In this document: piece after piece, positions 1 to 5,523 of the stretch
How positions within the stretch are numbered: position 1 is the first letter of the stretch
Layout of the letters: each line of letters begins with the position of its first letter
Source of the DNA: Bacillota bacterium
Lineage (GTDB): Bacteria > Bacillota > Clostridia > Lachnospirales > Bianqueaceae
Length of the DNA stretch: 5,954 nt
NCBI GenBank assembly: GCA_017467985.1
Contig: JAFUJY010000095.1
Span: forward strand, 1 to 5,954
Reading direction: 5' to 3'
The notes under the pieces: generated by a model
Seen by the model: the letters and a program-made list of their open reading frames with translations, nothing else
Database searches by the model: none
What the model was told of the DNA's origin: nothing
Made by a program: the position numbers and the translations under genes

Positions 1-210
1 AAAAGGAAGAATATGATTATCAGAGATATTACCGGTCCGGCAATCGAAAATTTTGTTGTCCATTATGATGAACCTCCGAATAAAAGAGTCAAGAACTTGG
101 CTTTAGTATAGTATGGTATTTTGGAAAAGTCAAGTGTTTTTATGATGCCAGTGGCAATATAATAGAATATTGGGGCTGGGATAATTTTGATCGTCCCTTA
201 CAACAAGAAA
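1..210 (+). pseudogene. Frameshifted gene remnant, possibly C-terminal end of a VOC/glyoxalase-fold protein
   Basis: Frame 1 is open from the window edge to a TAG at 109-111 (an ATG at 13 follows AAAAGGA) and ends in ...RVKNLALV. Just past that stop, frame 3 continues with protein-like sequence (WYFGKVK, then YDASGNIIEYWG, then NFDRPLQQ). The two frames meet at a tandem AGTAT-AGTAT at 105-114; dropping one 5-bp copy joins them seamlessly (NLALVWYFGKVKCFYDASGN). The DxxGNxIEYW ending resembles the last strand and metal-binding Glu of VOC-family proteins; that family call is weak. Frame 3 has no stop before the minus-strand terminator, so the true 3' end seems lost. I infer a decayed or truncated gene. 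It could instead be a short intact 32-residue peptide, or non-coding sequence with chance resemblance. Confidence 0.4.
105..114 (+). repeat. 5-bp tandem duplication (AGTAT)2 at the frame break
   Basis: Two direct copies of AGTAT lie side by side. The second copy creates the in-frame TAG at 109-111 that ends frame 1, and removing one copy restores a continuous reading frame into the protein-like sequence downstream. This is the signature of a slippage or duplication mutation, although two copies of five bases can also occur by chance. Confidence 0.6.
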
Positions 211-235
211 GCCCGACTCTTGCACAGAGCCGGGC
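201..235 (-). terminator. Rho-independent terminator of the rubrerythrin-rubredoxin operon
   Basis: Read on the minus strand, GCCCGGCTCT and AGAGTCGGGC (211-235) form a 10-bp stem with one G-U pair and a 5-base loop (GTGCA), followed at once by the T-rich run TTTCTTGTTG (201-210). It starts 19 nt after the rubredoxin stop codon. In the plus direction the same stem has an A-C mismatch and no immediate T-run, so termination should be mainly on the minus strand. Confidence 0.88.
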
Positions 236-253
236 CTCAAATTTATTTATTGA

Positions 254-388
254 TTACTCTTCAGGACTGAACTCGTCCTTGCCTACGCCACACAGTTCGC
301 AAGCGAAATCTTCGGGAAGATCTTCCCACTTTACGCCAGCTTCTTCTTCATCATATACCCAACCACATACGTCACATACATACTTCAT
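254..388 (-). CDS. Rubredoxin, short-loop type (44 aa)
   Basis: Small one-iron electron carrier of the cytoplasm. The 44 residues contain both Cys pairs of the Fe(SCys)4 centre: C5-x2-C8-G and C30-x2-C33-G, with the family-typical VCDVCGWVYD start and CGVGKDEF near the C-terminus. Rubredoxins are usually 52-54 residues; here the loop between the Cys pairs is about 8 residues shorter, as in the 45-residue Desulfovibrio desulfuricans type. The usual Pro after the third Cys is Glu (C-E-L-C), and the usual DW before it is DF. Start chosen at 388 because AGGAGG (396-401) lies 8 nt upstream; an in-frame ATG at 394 is only 2 nt from it. The gene lies 25 nt downstream of rubrerythrin on the same strand and just before the terminator, so it is the second gene of that operon and probably passes electrons to rubrerythrin. 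Too short for many gene-length cutoffs. Confidence 0.95.
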   Translation of the reverse strand: MKYVCDVCGWVYDEEEAGVKWEDLPEDFACELCGVGKDEFSPEE

Positions 389-395
389 AGTCATG

Positions 396-402
396 TCCTC
401 CT
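396..402 (-). promoter_or_regulatory. Ribosome binding site that fixes the rubredoxin start
   Basis: Minus-strand AGGAGG with two candidate ATGs just downstream in the same frame (394 and 388). Spacing is 2 nt to the first and 8 nt to the second. Only the second gives a normal Shine-Dalgarno distance, so the protein is taken to begin MKYVC rather than MTMKYVC. Confidence 0.8.
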
Positions 403-413
403 TTATATTTGAA

Positions 414-962
414 TTAACCAAAGTATCTCTTCAGCAGGCCTTCAAATGCCTTACCATGTCTTGCTTCGTCGCGGGCCATTTCATGCACGGTATCATGTAC
501 TGCGTCATAGCCCAGTTCCTTAGCCAGTTTAGCCAGATCAAACTTACCCTGGGTAGCGCCGTTCTCAGCATCTACACGCATTTCCAGATTCTTCTTGGTG
601 GAATCGGTAATAACCTCTCCCAACAGTTCGGCAAACTTGGCAGCATGCTCAGCTTCTTCGTAAGCTGCCTTCTCCCAGTACAGGCCGATCTCGGGGTAAC
701 CCTCGCGATGAGCCACGCGAGCCATTGCCAGGTACATACCAACTTCAGTACATTCGCCAGTGAAGTTCTCACGCAGACCTTCGATCACACGAGGATCCAG
801 ACCCTTAGCAACGCCAACAACGTGCTCAGCAGCCCAAACCTTCTCGGCAGTTTCATTCATTACATTGAACTTGGAAGCGGGAGCCTTACATTGGGGACAT
901 CTCTCCGGAGCGGTCTCGCCTTCATGAACATAACCACAGATTGCACATACATATTTAGCCAT
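414..962 (-). CDS. rbr: Reverse rubrerythrin (NADH-dependent peroxidase component)
   Basis: Cytoplasmic peroxide-scavenging protein of anaerobes: electrons from NADH pass through an oxidoreductase and rubredoxin to a di-iron site that reduces hydrogen peroxide to water. The 182 residues show the inverted domain order of clostridial reverse rubrerythrins. A rubredoxin-like knuckle pair comes first (C6-x2-C9 and C22-x2-C25, only 12 residues apart), then a ferritin-like four-helix domain from about residue 36. Probable di-iron ligands: E70 (GECTEVGMY), E103-x2-H106 in EEAEH, E133, and E166-x2-H169 in DEARH. AAGGAGG (971-977) lies 8 nt before the ATG, giving a confident start. It leads a two-gene operon with rubredoxin and has a consensus promoter plus Fur/PerR-type box upstream. 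Clostridial relatives are PerR-controlled. No key residue is missing. Confidence 0.95.
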   Translation of the reverse strand: MAKYVCAICGYVHEGETAPERCPQCKAPASKFNVMNETAEKVWAAEHVVGVAKGLDPRVIEGLRENFTGECTEVGMYLAMARVAHREGYPEIGLYWEKAAYEEAEHAAKFAELLGEVITDSTKKNLEMRVDAENGATQGKFDLAKLAKELGYDAVHDTVHEMARDEARHGKAFEGLLKRYFG

Positions 963-985
963 TTGAAAATCCTCCTTGGATTAAA

Positions 986-1000
986 TGATAATTATTATCA
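986..1000. promoter_or_regulatory. Fur/PerR-type operator, perfect 7-1-7 inverted repeat
   Basis: TGATAATTATTATCA is a perfect 7-1-7 palindrome, identical to the classical Bacillus Fur box (TGATAATnATTATCA). It differs at two symmetric positions from the PerR box (TTATAATnATTATAA). It lies about 22-36 nt downstream of the predicted rubrerythrin transcription start and before its ribosome binding site, where a bound repressor would block elongation or promoter clearance. Family knowledge (reverse rubrerythrin under PerR in clostridia) and exact consensus (Fur) point to different regulators; the sequence cannot decide between them. Confidence 0.8.
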
Positions 1001-1014
1001 ACTAATATTAGTTG
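999..1014. repeat. 16-bp perfect palindrome next to the Fur/PerR box
   Basis: CAACTAATATTAGTTG is its own reverse complement. It overlaps the end of the Fur/PerR-type box by two bases and sits between the box and the predicted transcription start of the rubrerythrin operon. It could be a second operator, an extension of the metalloregulator site, or a small hairpin at the 5' end of the mRNA. Function unknown. Confidence 0.6.
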
Positions 1015-1028
1015 TTTGTTATGTTTGT

Positions 1029-1057
1029 ATTATAGCAGGTCATATAAGAAATGTCAA
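1029..1057 (-). promoter_or_regulatory. Consensus sigma-A promoter of the rubrerythrin-rubredoxin operon
   Basis: On the minus strand, TTGACA (1057-1052) and TATAAT (1034-1029) are both exact consensus hexamers separated by exactly 17 bp, with TGC directly before the -10 (extended -10 form TGnTATAAT). Transcription should start near 1022, giving a leader of about 60 nt before the rubrerythrin ATG. So strong a promoter implies high expression when the downstream operator is free. Confidence 0.92.
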
Positions 1058-1099
1058 TACCTTTTTTAAAGTTTTTTACTATTTTTTTCTAATATTTTA

Positions 1100-1108
1100 T
1101 GGTATACT
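1100..1108 (+). promoter_or_regulatory. Candidate extended -10 promoter for the five-gene operon
   Basis: TGGTATACT fits an extended -10 element (TGnTATAmT) with TATACT at 1103-1108. It lies 14 nt before the AAGGAGG at 1123-1129 that serves the first gene. No good -35 hexamer is found at 16-18 bp spacing (the region is T-rich), so the promoter is either weak, dependent on the extended -10 or on an activator, or misplaced. The start would fall near 1115, leaving a very short leader. Confidence 0.45.
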
Positions 1109-1137
1109 GAAGGTACCAATATAAGGAGGAATTAGGT

Positions 1138-2304
1138 ATGGGAATCGGTAAAAAATTTGCACCGGAGATGGCCCGTGAGCAGGATCCGGATACAGGGGCA
1201 TGGGTCAGTCGTTTGACCGGATATAGGGCCAACTGTAACCATTTGTATTTTACGAATAATAGTTTTTATGATAATGATACCAAGATGGTGGTGTGTGGAG
1301 ATCGGGATAATGAATCCAACTTTTTTTCCATTGATCTAAAGACCTTTGAAATTACCCAGTTGACTCAGCTGCCGGTGCTGCCATATCCGGAGGAGTATGT
1401 GATGTTGGAAGGCATTGTGGATCCGGTGCGCAATTACTGCTACTTTTTCGCAGGGACGGAGCTGAAGCGACTGGACTTGATGAGTTATGAGCTGCGGACG
1501 ATTTATATCATTCCCGAAGGATTCCGCAAGCATATTGTCAGCTGCGGGCGGGACAGTGAATACATTTATACTTCCATTTATGAGGATGTGACCGCCAACT
1601 TCCAGGTGGATACCCAGCATGGCTATATTGGTTTTAATAAGATTGCGGAGGCCAAGCCTTTGAGCCGGATTTTAAAGATTCGTTATGATGGCAGCAGCGC
1701 AGAGTGTATCCGGGAGGAAAAGTGCTGGATTGCCCATGTGAATGTAAGCCCAGTGAATCCGGATTGGATTACCTTCTGTCATGAAGGGCCCTGGCATACG
1801 GTGGATCACCGCATTTGGGGGATGAACACCCGAACGGGCGAGGTGTGGAAGATTCACGAGACTCAGCCCGGCGAAGTGGTGGGTCATGAATACTGGTATC
1901 AGGACGGAGTTCATATTGGGTACCACGGCACCAAGCCGGATGGCAGTAAAGTGATGGGTCGGATCCGTTTTGATAATACGGACAATGTGGAGACCGTATT
2001 TCCTTATAATACAGGCCATATCTATTCTCGAGATGTGTCCCTAATTGTGGGTGACGGCGGTGCGGATGGAAAGTATGTGCGGGTCTGGAAGTGGAATGGA
2101 TCGGGGTACGAAGCGCCCCGAGCATTGTGCCAGCATTTTTCTTCATTTAAGGATCAGAACACTCATGTGCATCCTGCCATTTCGCCGGATGGCAAGTACG
2201 TGATCTTTACCAGTGACCGTACCGGTTATAACCAGGTATATATGGCGGAGATTCCGGAGGATGTGGACTCGCTGCCCTTGTTGGAGAAGTATTCTGCATT
2301 ATAA
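1138..2304 (+). CDS. ogl: Oligogalacturonate lyase (polysaccharide lyase family 22)
   Basis: Cytoplasmic enzyme that cleaves short pectin fragments (oligogalacturonides, often unsaturated digalacturonate) by beta-elimination to 4-deoxy-5-hexosulose uronate, a feed for the KduI/KduD/KdgK route. The 388 residues match the family's usual length and have no signal peptide. Visible hallmarks: QDPDTGAWVSRLT (15-27), CHEGPWHTVDHRIW (214-227), HEYW (250-253), VGDG (304-307) and QNTHVHP (340-346). By motif alignment to the Yersinia enzyme, R225 and H250 match its catalytic Arg and His, and H294, Q340, H343 and H345 match its Mn-binding set, so the site looks complete. The repeated YxxxxDGKxVxFTSDRTGxxQVY-like pattern fits a seven-bladed beta-propeller. 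AAGGAGG lies 8 nt before the ATG. It is the first gene of the operon; no other pectin gene is visible. Confidence 0.88.
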   Translation: MGIGKKFAPEMAREQDPDTGAWVSRLTGYRANCNHLYFTNNSFYDNDTKMVVCGDRDNESNFFSIDLKTFEITQLTQLPVLPYPEEYVMLEGIVDPVRNYCYFFAGTELKRLDLMSYELRTIYIIPEGFRKHIVSCGRDSEYIYTSIYEDVTANFQVDTQHGYIGFNKIAEAKPLSRILKIRYDGSSAECIREEKCWIAHVNVSPVNPDWITFCHEGPWHTVDHRIWGMNTRTGEVWKIHETQPGEVVGHEYWYQDGVHIGYHGTKPDGSKVMGRIRFDNTDNVETVFPYNTGHIYSRDVSLIVGDGGADGKYVRVWKWNGSGYEAPRALCQHFSSFKDQNTHVHPAISPDGKYVIFTSDRTGYNQVYMAEIPEDVDSLPLLEKYSAL

Positions 2305-2320
2305 ATAGGAGGAATGAACC

Positions 2321-3178
2321 ATGTGGTTGTTTTATGCCTTTTGTAGTGCAGTATTTGCCGGCGCAACAGCAATCTTGGCAAAATGCGGAATTAAGAATAC
2401 GGATTCTAATGTGGCTACTGCATTAAGAACCATTATAGTTTTGGCCTTCGCTTGGCTGATGGTATTTGTGGTAGGGGCGCAAGAAGGCTTAAAAACTTTG
2501 CAGAGTAAAACACTGGTATTTTTGGTGTTGTCCGGTCTGGCTACCGGTGCCTCATGGCTGTGCTACTTTAAGGCACTGCAGATGGGGGATGTGAATAAAG
2601 TGACACCCATTGATAAGTCCAGCACCATTTTGACTATGATTCTGGCACTGATTTTCTTTCAAGAGGGCTTAAGCTGGCTAAAGGGAGATGCAATCGTGCT
2701 GATTGGTGTGGGTACATATTTGATGATTCAGAAAAAAGAGGTGCAGGACGGTGAGCATAGTAAAGCGTGGCTTATTTATGCGCTCTTGTCGGCTGTTTTT
2801 GCCAGCTTGACTTCGATCTTGGGAAAGATTGGAATCGAAGGTGTTAATTCTAATTTGGGAACGGCGATTCGTACCAGTGTGGTTTTAGTGATGGCCTGGG
2901 TGGTGGTATTTGCCACTGGAAAGCAGAATACCATTGGAAAAATTGATCCTAAGAGCTGGATATTCTTAGGGCTGTCGGGGATTACCACCGGTGCCTCCTG
3001 GCTATGCTATTACCGTGCGCTGCAGGAGGGGCCGGCCAGTGTGGTGGTACCCATTGATAAGCTGAGTATTCTGGTGACCATTGCCTTTTCGTGGATTGTT
3101 TTCAAGGAAAAATTGTCCATGAAAGCGGGAGTGGGTCTGATCATGATTACAGGAGGAACCTTGTTGTTGCTGTTATGA
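2321..3178 (+). CDS. EamA/DMT-superfamily transporter built of two near-symmetrical halves
   Basis: Integral membrane protein, about ten hydrophobic helices in 285 residues, of the drug/metabolite transporter superfamily. Substrate is not deducible. It consists of two EamA units, roughly residues 2-136 and 150-284, that align without a single gap at an offset of 148. By hand count, 64 of 135 positions are identical; the most conserved block is SG-(L/I)-x-TGASWLCY at 71-82 and 219-230, then VxPIDK at 94-99 and 242-247. Each unit resembles the single-domain EamA proteins of about 140 residues (COG2510 type), joined here by a short charged linker (KKEVQDGEHSK). AGGAGG (2307-2312) is 8 nt before the ATG and the gap from ogl is 16 nt. 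Its last codons overlap the next gene by 4 nt (ATGA). It might export or import a product linked to the neighbouring enzymes, but that is inference. Confidence 0.9.
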   Translation: MWLFYAFCSAVFAGATAILAKCGIKNTDSNVATALRTIIVLAFAWLMVFVVGAQEGLKTLQSKTLVFLVLSGLATGASWLCYFKALQMGDVNKVTPIDKSSTILTMILALIFFQEGLSWLKGDAIVLIGVGTYLMIQKKEVQDGEHSKAWLIYALLSAVFASLTSILGKIGIEGVNSNLGTAIRTSVVLVMAWVVVFATGKQNTIGKIDPKSWIFLGLSGITTGASWLCYYRALQEGPASVVVPIDKLSILVTIAFSWIVFKEKLSMKAGVGLIMITGGTLLLLL

Positions 3179-3750
3179 AGATATACTATGCAAATGTGAT
3201 GGACCTGGATGTGGACTGGGCCTTAACCCAGGTGCCAGAGTTTCGCCGGGAAAAGGCGCTGGCACTGCGGGCCATGGAGGCCAGAAAGTGCAGCCTGGGA
3301 GCCTGGCTTCTATTACAAAAGGCTGTGGGAATGCCGGTGCCGGCAGTGGAGTATACCCCGGATGGCAAGCCCTTTTTTCCAGGTGCCGGGGCGGTTGAAT
3401 TCAACCTAACCCATGGCGGGGTGTATGCTGCCTGTGTGGTGGCAGATATGCCGGTGGGCATTGATATTCAAAGGATCGGAGCCATTCGGCCAGGAGTGCT
3501 GGCACGTTTTTACAGTGAAGAAGAACGGGCACTGGTGGGCCAGTCGGAGTATGAATTTACCCGATTGTGGGCCATGAAGGAAAGCTATGTGAAGGCCTGT
3601 GGCGAGGGGCTGCGGCGTAAGGCAGATCTGTCCCTAGTACAGGGCTGGGAGTTTCGGACCTGGCAGATTGAAGACTATGTACTGGCAGTGTGTGCCAGAG
3701 AGAAAATTACAGAACCGGAAAGGATGGAGTTAACCCATGATGATGACTGA
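3175..3750 (+). CDS. 4'-phosphopantetheinyl transferase, Sfp type
   Basis: Moves the phosphopantetheine arm of coenzyme A to a serine of a carrier protein (acyl, peptidyl or aryl carrier), releasing 3',5'-ADP. The 191 residues carry the family blocks: GKPFF (64-68), FNLTHGGVYAACVVA (76-90), VGIDIQ (94-99) and RLWAMKESYVKACGEGL (130-146). Probable Mg ligands are D97 and E136. The second acidic residue of Sfp (GIDxE) is Gln here (Q99), a variant known in the superfamily. The open frame extends upstream to 3091, but that part lies inside the transporter gene. The ATG at 3175 overlaps the transporter stop as ATGA, and an AGGAGG lies 18 nt away, so translation probably depends on coupling. No carrier protein, NRPS or PKS gene is visible; its target may be elsewhere on the chromosome. 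Confidence 0.9.
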   Translation: MKIYYANVMDLDVDWALTQVPEFRREKALALRAMEARKCSLGAWLLLQKAVGMPVPAVEYTPDGKPFFPGAGAVEFNLTHGGVYAACVVADMPVGIDIQRIGAIRPGVLARFYSEEERALVGQSEYEFTRLWAMKESYVKACGEGLRRKADLSLVQGWEFRTWQIEDYVLAVCAREKITEPERMELTHDDD

Positions 3751-4876
3751 ACAATATGCGGTGGAATATGCCCAGGAGGCTTATGAATTATTAAAGACGC
3801 TGGCACGGATTCCGGCGCCTTCCAATCACGAGGAAAAACGCTCGGAGTTTTGCAAACAGTGGCTTTTAGATCATGGAGTGCAGAACGTGACCATTGACGA
3901 AGCCCTGAATGTGCAGATCCCCTTTGAGGTGACCGATGACAATCCGTTGACAGTGATTATGGCCCATTTGGATGTGGTATTTCCGGATATGACCGAGCTG
4001 CCGTTGAAAGAAGAAGCTGGCAGATTGTGTGCTCCCGGCGTGGGGGATGATACGGCCAATCTGGTGGTACTGCTGATGGCCGCCCGTTATTTGACGGAGA
4101 AAAAGCTGACACCCACAGATGGCGGTGTGTTGCTGGTATGTAACTCCGGCGAGGAGGGGCTGGGCAACTTAAAAGGATGTCGTCATATCATGAAGACCTA
4201 TGGCCATCGGGTGAAAGAATTGATCTCCCTGGATGGAGGCATGAAAGGGATCGTATCCAAAGCTGTGGGGTCCAAGCGTTATCGGGTAGAGATCTGCACC
4301 GAGGGTGGGCATTCCTATGGAGCCTTTGGCAACCGCAATGCCATTGCCTATATGGCGGCGCTGATCGACTCGCTGTATTCCATGAAGGTGCCCCAGAATG
4401 GCCGTACCACTTATAATGTGGGAACCATCAGCGGCGGGACCTCTGTCAATACCATTGCCCAGCAGTGTGAGATTTTATACGAGTTCCGTTCCGATGCCAG
4501 AGAAGACTTGACTATTATGGACCGGCATTTTGAGGCGGCCATTGAATATTTTCGGGCAAAAGGGGTTACCGTAAATGTGGAGCTTTTGGGCGAGCGTCCC
4601 TGCGGTGCGCCGGTGGATGAAGACAAGCAGGCGGCCTTGATGGAGCGCTGCCAGAACAGTATGAGTTTGTATAACGGCGGGGTCCGTCCCCAGGGCAGTT
4701 CCGGGTCCACGGACTGCAACATTCCCCTGTCCATGGGAATTCCCAGTGCCTGCTTTGGATGTTACAGCGGGCATGGCGCCCATACCCGGGAGGAATATGT
4801 GGAGACTGACAGTCTTCTGCCGGGCTTCAAGCTGGGACTGCACTTTATCAATAGTTATTTTGGAGGCGAGGCATGA
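3737..4876 (+). CDS. M20-family metallopeptidase/amidohydrolase (PepT-like)
   Basis: Predicted cytoplasmic two-zinc aminopeptidase or amide hydrolase, 379 residues, typical M20 length, no signal peptide. Metal and catalytic motifs are all present: AHLDVVF with H77 and D79; GVGDDTANL with bridging D104; NSGEEGLG with E139 (general base) and E140; SLDGG with D166; and GAHTREEY with H349. The lid/dimerisation domain is roughly residues 176-290 and includes GGHSYGAFGNRNA, whose H192 matches the family's substrate-binding His. Overall it resembles tripeptidase-T-like proteins common in Lachnospiraceae; the actual substrate is unknown. Three ATG codons follow one another (3737, 3740, 3743) and overlap the transferase stop; GGAG at 3726-3729 is 7 nt from the first, so that one is preferred. 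The 14-nt overlap implies coupled translation. Confidence 0.9.
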   Translation: MMMTEQYAVEYAQEAYELLKTLARIPAPSNHEEKRSEFCKQWLLDHGVQNVTIDEALNVQIPFEVTDDNPLTVIMAHLDVVFPDMTELPLKEEAGRLCAPGVGDDTANLVVLLMAARYLTEKKLTPTDGGVLLVCNSGEEGLGNLKGCRHIMKTYGHRVKELISLDGGMKGIVSKAVGSKRYRVEICTEGGHSYGAFGNRNAIAYMAALIDSLYSMKVPQNGRTTYNVGTISGGTSVNTIAQQCEILYEFRSDAREDLTIMDRHFEAAIEYFRAKGVTVNVELLGERPCGAPVDEDKQAALMERCQNSMSLYNGGVRPQGSSGSTDCNIPLSMGIPSACFGCYSGHGAHTREEYVETDSLLPGFKLGLHFINSYFGGEA

Positions 4877-5523
4877 GTATTAGGTTAGATGCCATTGGCT
4901 TTGATCTGGATGGAACACTATGGGATGGCACGGAGACGGTGGCCAAGACCTGGAAGCGGGTATGCGAAAAGGATGCCCGCATAAAAAAGGTGCCTCAAAT
5001 GGAAGATATACAAGGCATCATGGGACTGACCGTGGAGGAGATTTCCGGAAAGTTATTTCCGGAGCTGACATTGGAACAGGGGCTGGAAGTAATCGACATC
5101 TGCTGCCAGGAGGAAGTGCAGGATATTCTGGCAGAGGGCGGCCGATTGTTTGACGGACTGGCAGAGGTGCTGGAAGAACTGTCCCGGAAGTACAAGTTAT
5201 ACATTGTCAGCAACTGTAACCCCGGCTATATCGAAGCTTTTTTGGAGCATCATCAGCTGGCACAATATTTCTGCGATCATGAGGATCATGGCAGTACCAT
5301 GCTTCCCAAGGGTGAGAATATTCGGCTGGTCATGGAGCGCAATCATTTTGAATCATCCATTTATGTGGGGGATACCCCCGGGGACTGCAAAGCTGCCAGA
5401 GAGGCCGGCATTCCCTTTATCCATGCGGCCTATGGTTTCGGCGAAGTGGAAGGGGGCTGGCAGCTGCATGACATCCGAGAGTTACCCCGACTGGTAGAGG
5501 ATCTTTTGGCGCAGGGATTTTAA
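4873..5523 (+). CDS. HAD-superfamily phosphatase (phosphoglycolate-phosphatase-like)
   Basis: Predicted cytoplasmic phosphomonoesterase of HAD subfamily IA, 216 residues. All four HAD motifs are visible: DLDGT (D11 nucleophile and D13 acid/base), YIVSNC (S113), the lysine K146 in LPKGEN, and VGDTPGDCKAA (D167 and D171, Mg binding). A helical cap lies between motif I and motif II (about residues 18-90), as in phosphoglycolate phosphatase-like and nucleotidase-like members. Substrate unknown. The start ATG overlaps the peptidase stop (ATGA) and GGAGG (4862-4866) is 6 nt upstream. Being last in the operon it could remove a phosphate from a product of the neighbours, for example phosphopantetheine or 3',5'-ADP from the transferase reaction, but this is speculation. 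Its last 42 bp overlap the sigma-factor gene on the other strand. Confidence 0.9.
   Translation: MSIRLDAIGFDLDGTLWDGTETVAKTWKRVCEKDARIKKVPQMEDIQGIMGLTVEEISGKLFPELTLEQGLEVIDICCQEEVQDILAEGGRLFDGLAEVLEELSRKYKLYIVSNCNPGYIEAFLEHHQLAQYFCDHEDHGSTMLPKGENIRLVMERNHFESSIYVGDTPGDCKAAREAGIPFIHAAYGFGEVEGGWQLHDIRELPRLVEDLLAQGF

Noticed and set aside
392..394. ATG at 394 as rubredoxin start
   Set aside because: Only 2 nt from AGGAGG; the ATG at 388 has the normal 8-nt spacing and gives the usual MKYVC start.
1075..1080. TTTACT as the -35 element for the five-gene operon promoter
   Set aside because: Spacing to TATACT is 22 bp, too long for a sigma-A promoter.
279..1124. Long plus-strand open frame of 281 codons
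   Set aside because: It lies antisense to rubredoxin, rubrerythrin and their promoter, its start has no ribosome binding site, and its translation is low-complexity Ser/Thr/His-rich. The minus-strand genes are unmistakable families.
1672..2146. Two overlapping minus-strand open frames within ogl
   Set aside because: Both are shadows of the lyase gene, whose active-site motifs span the same bases; neither has a ribosome binding site.
3091..3174. Upstream ATG at 3091 for the phosphopantetheinyl transferase
   Set aside because: The extra 28 residues are out-of-frame translation of the transporter's last helix; the family blocks begin after the ATG at 3175, which overlaps the transporter stop as ATGA.
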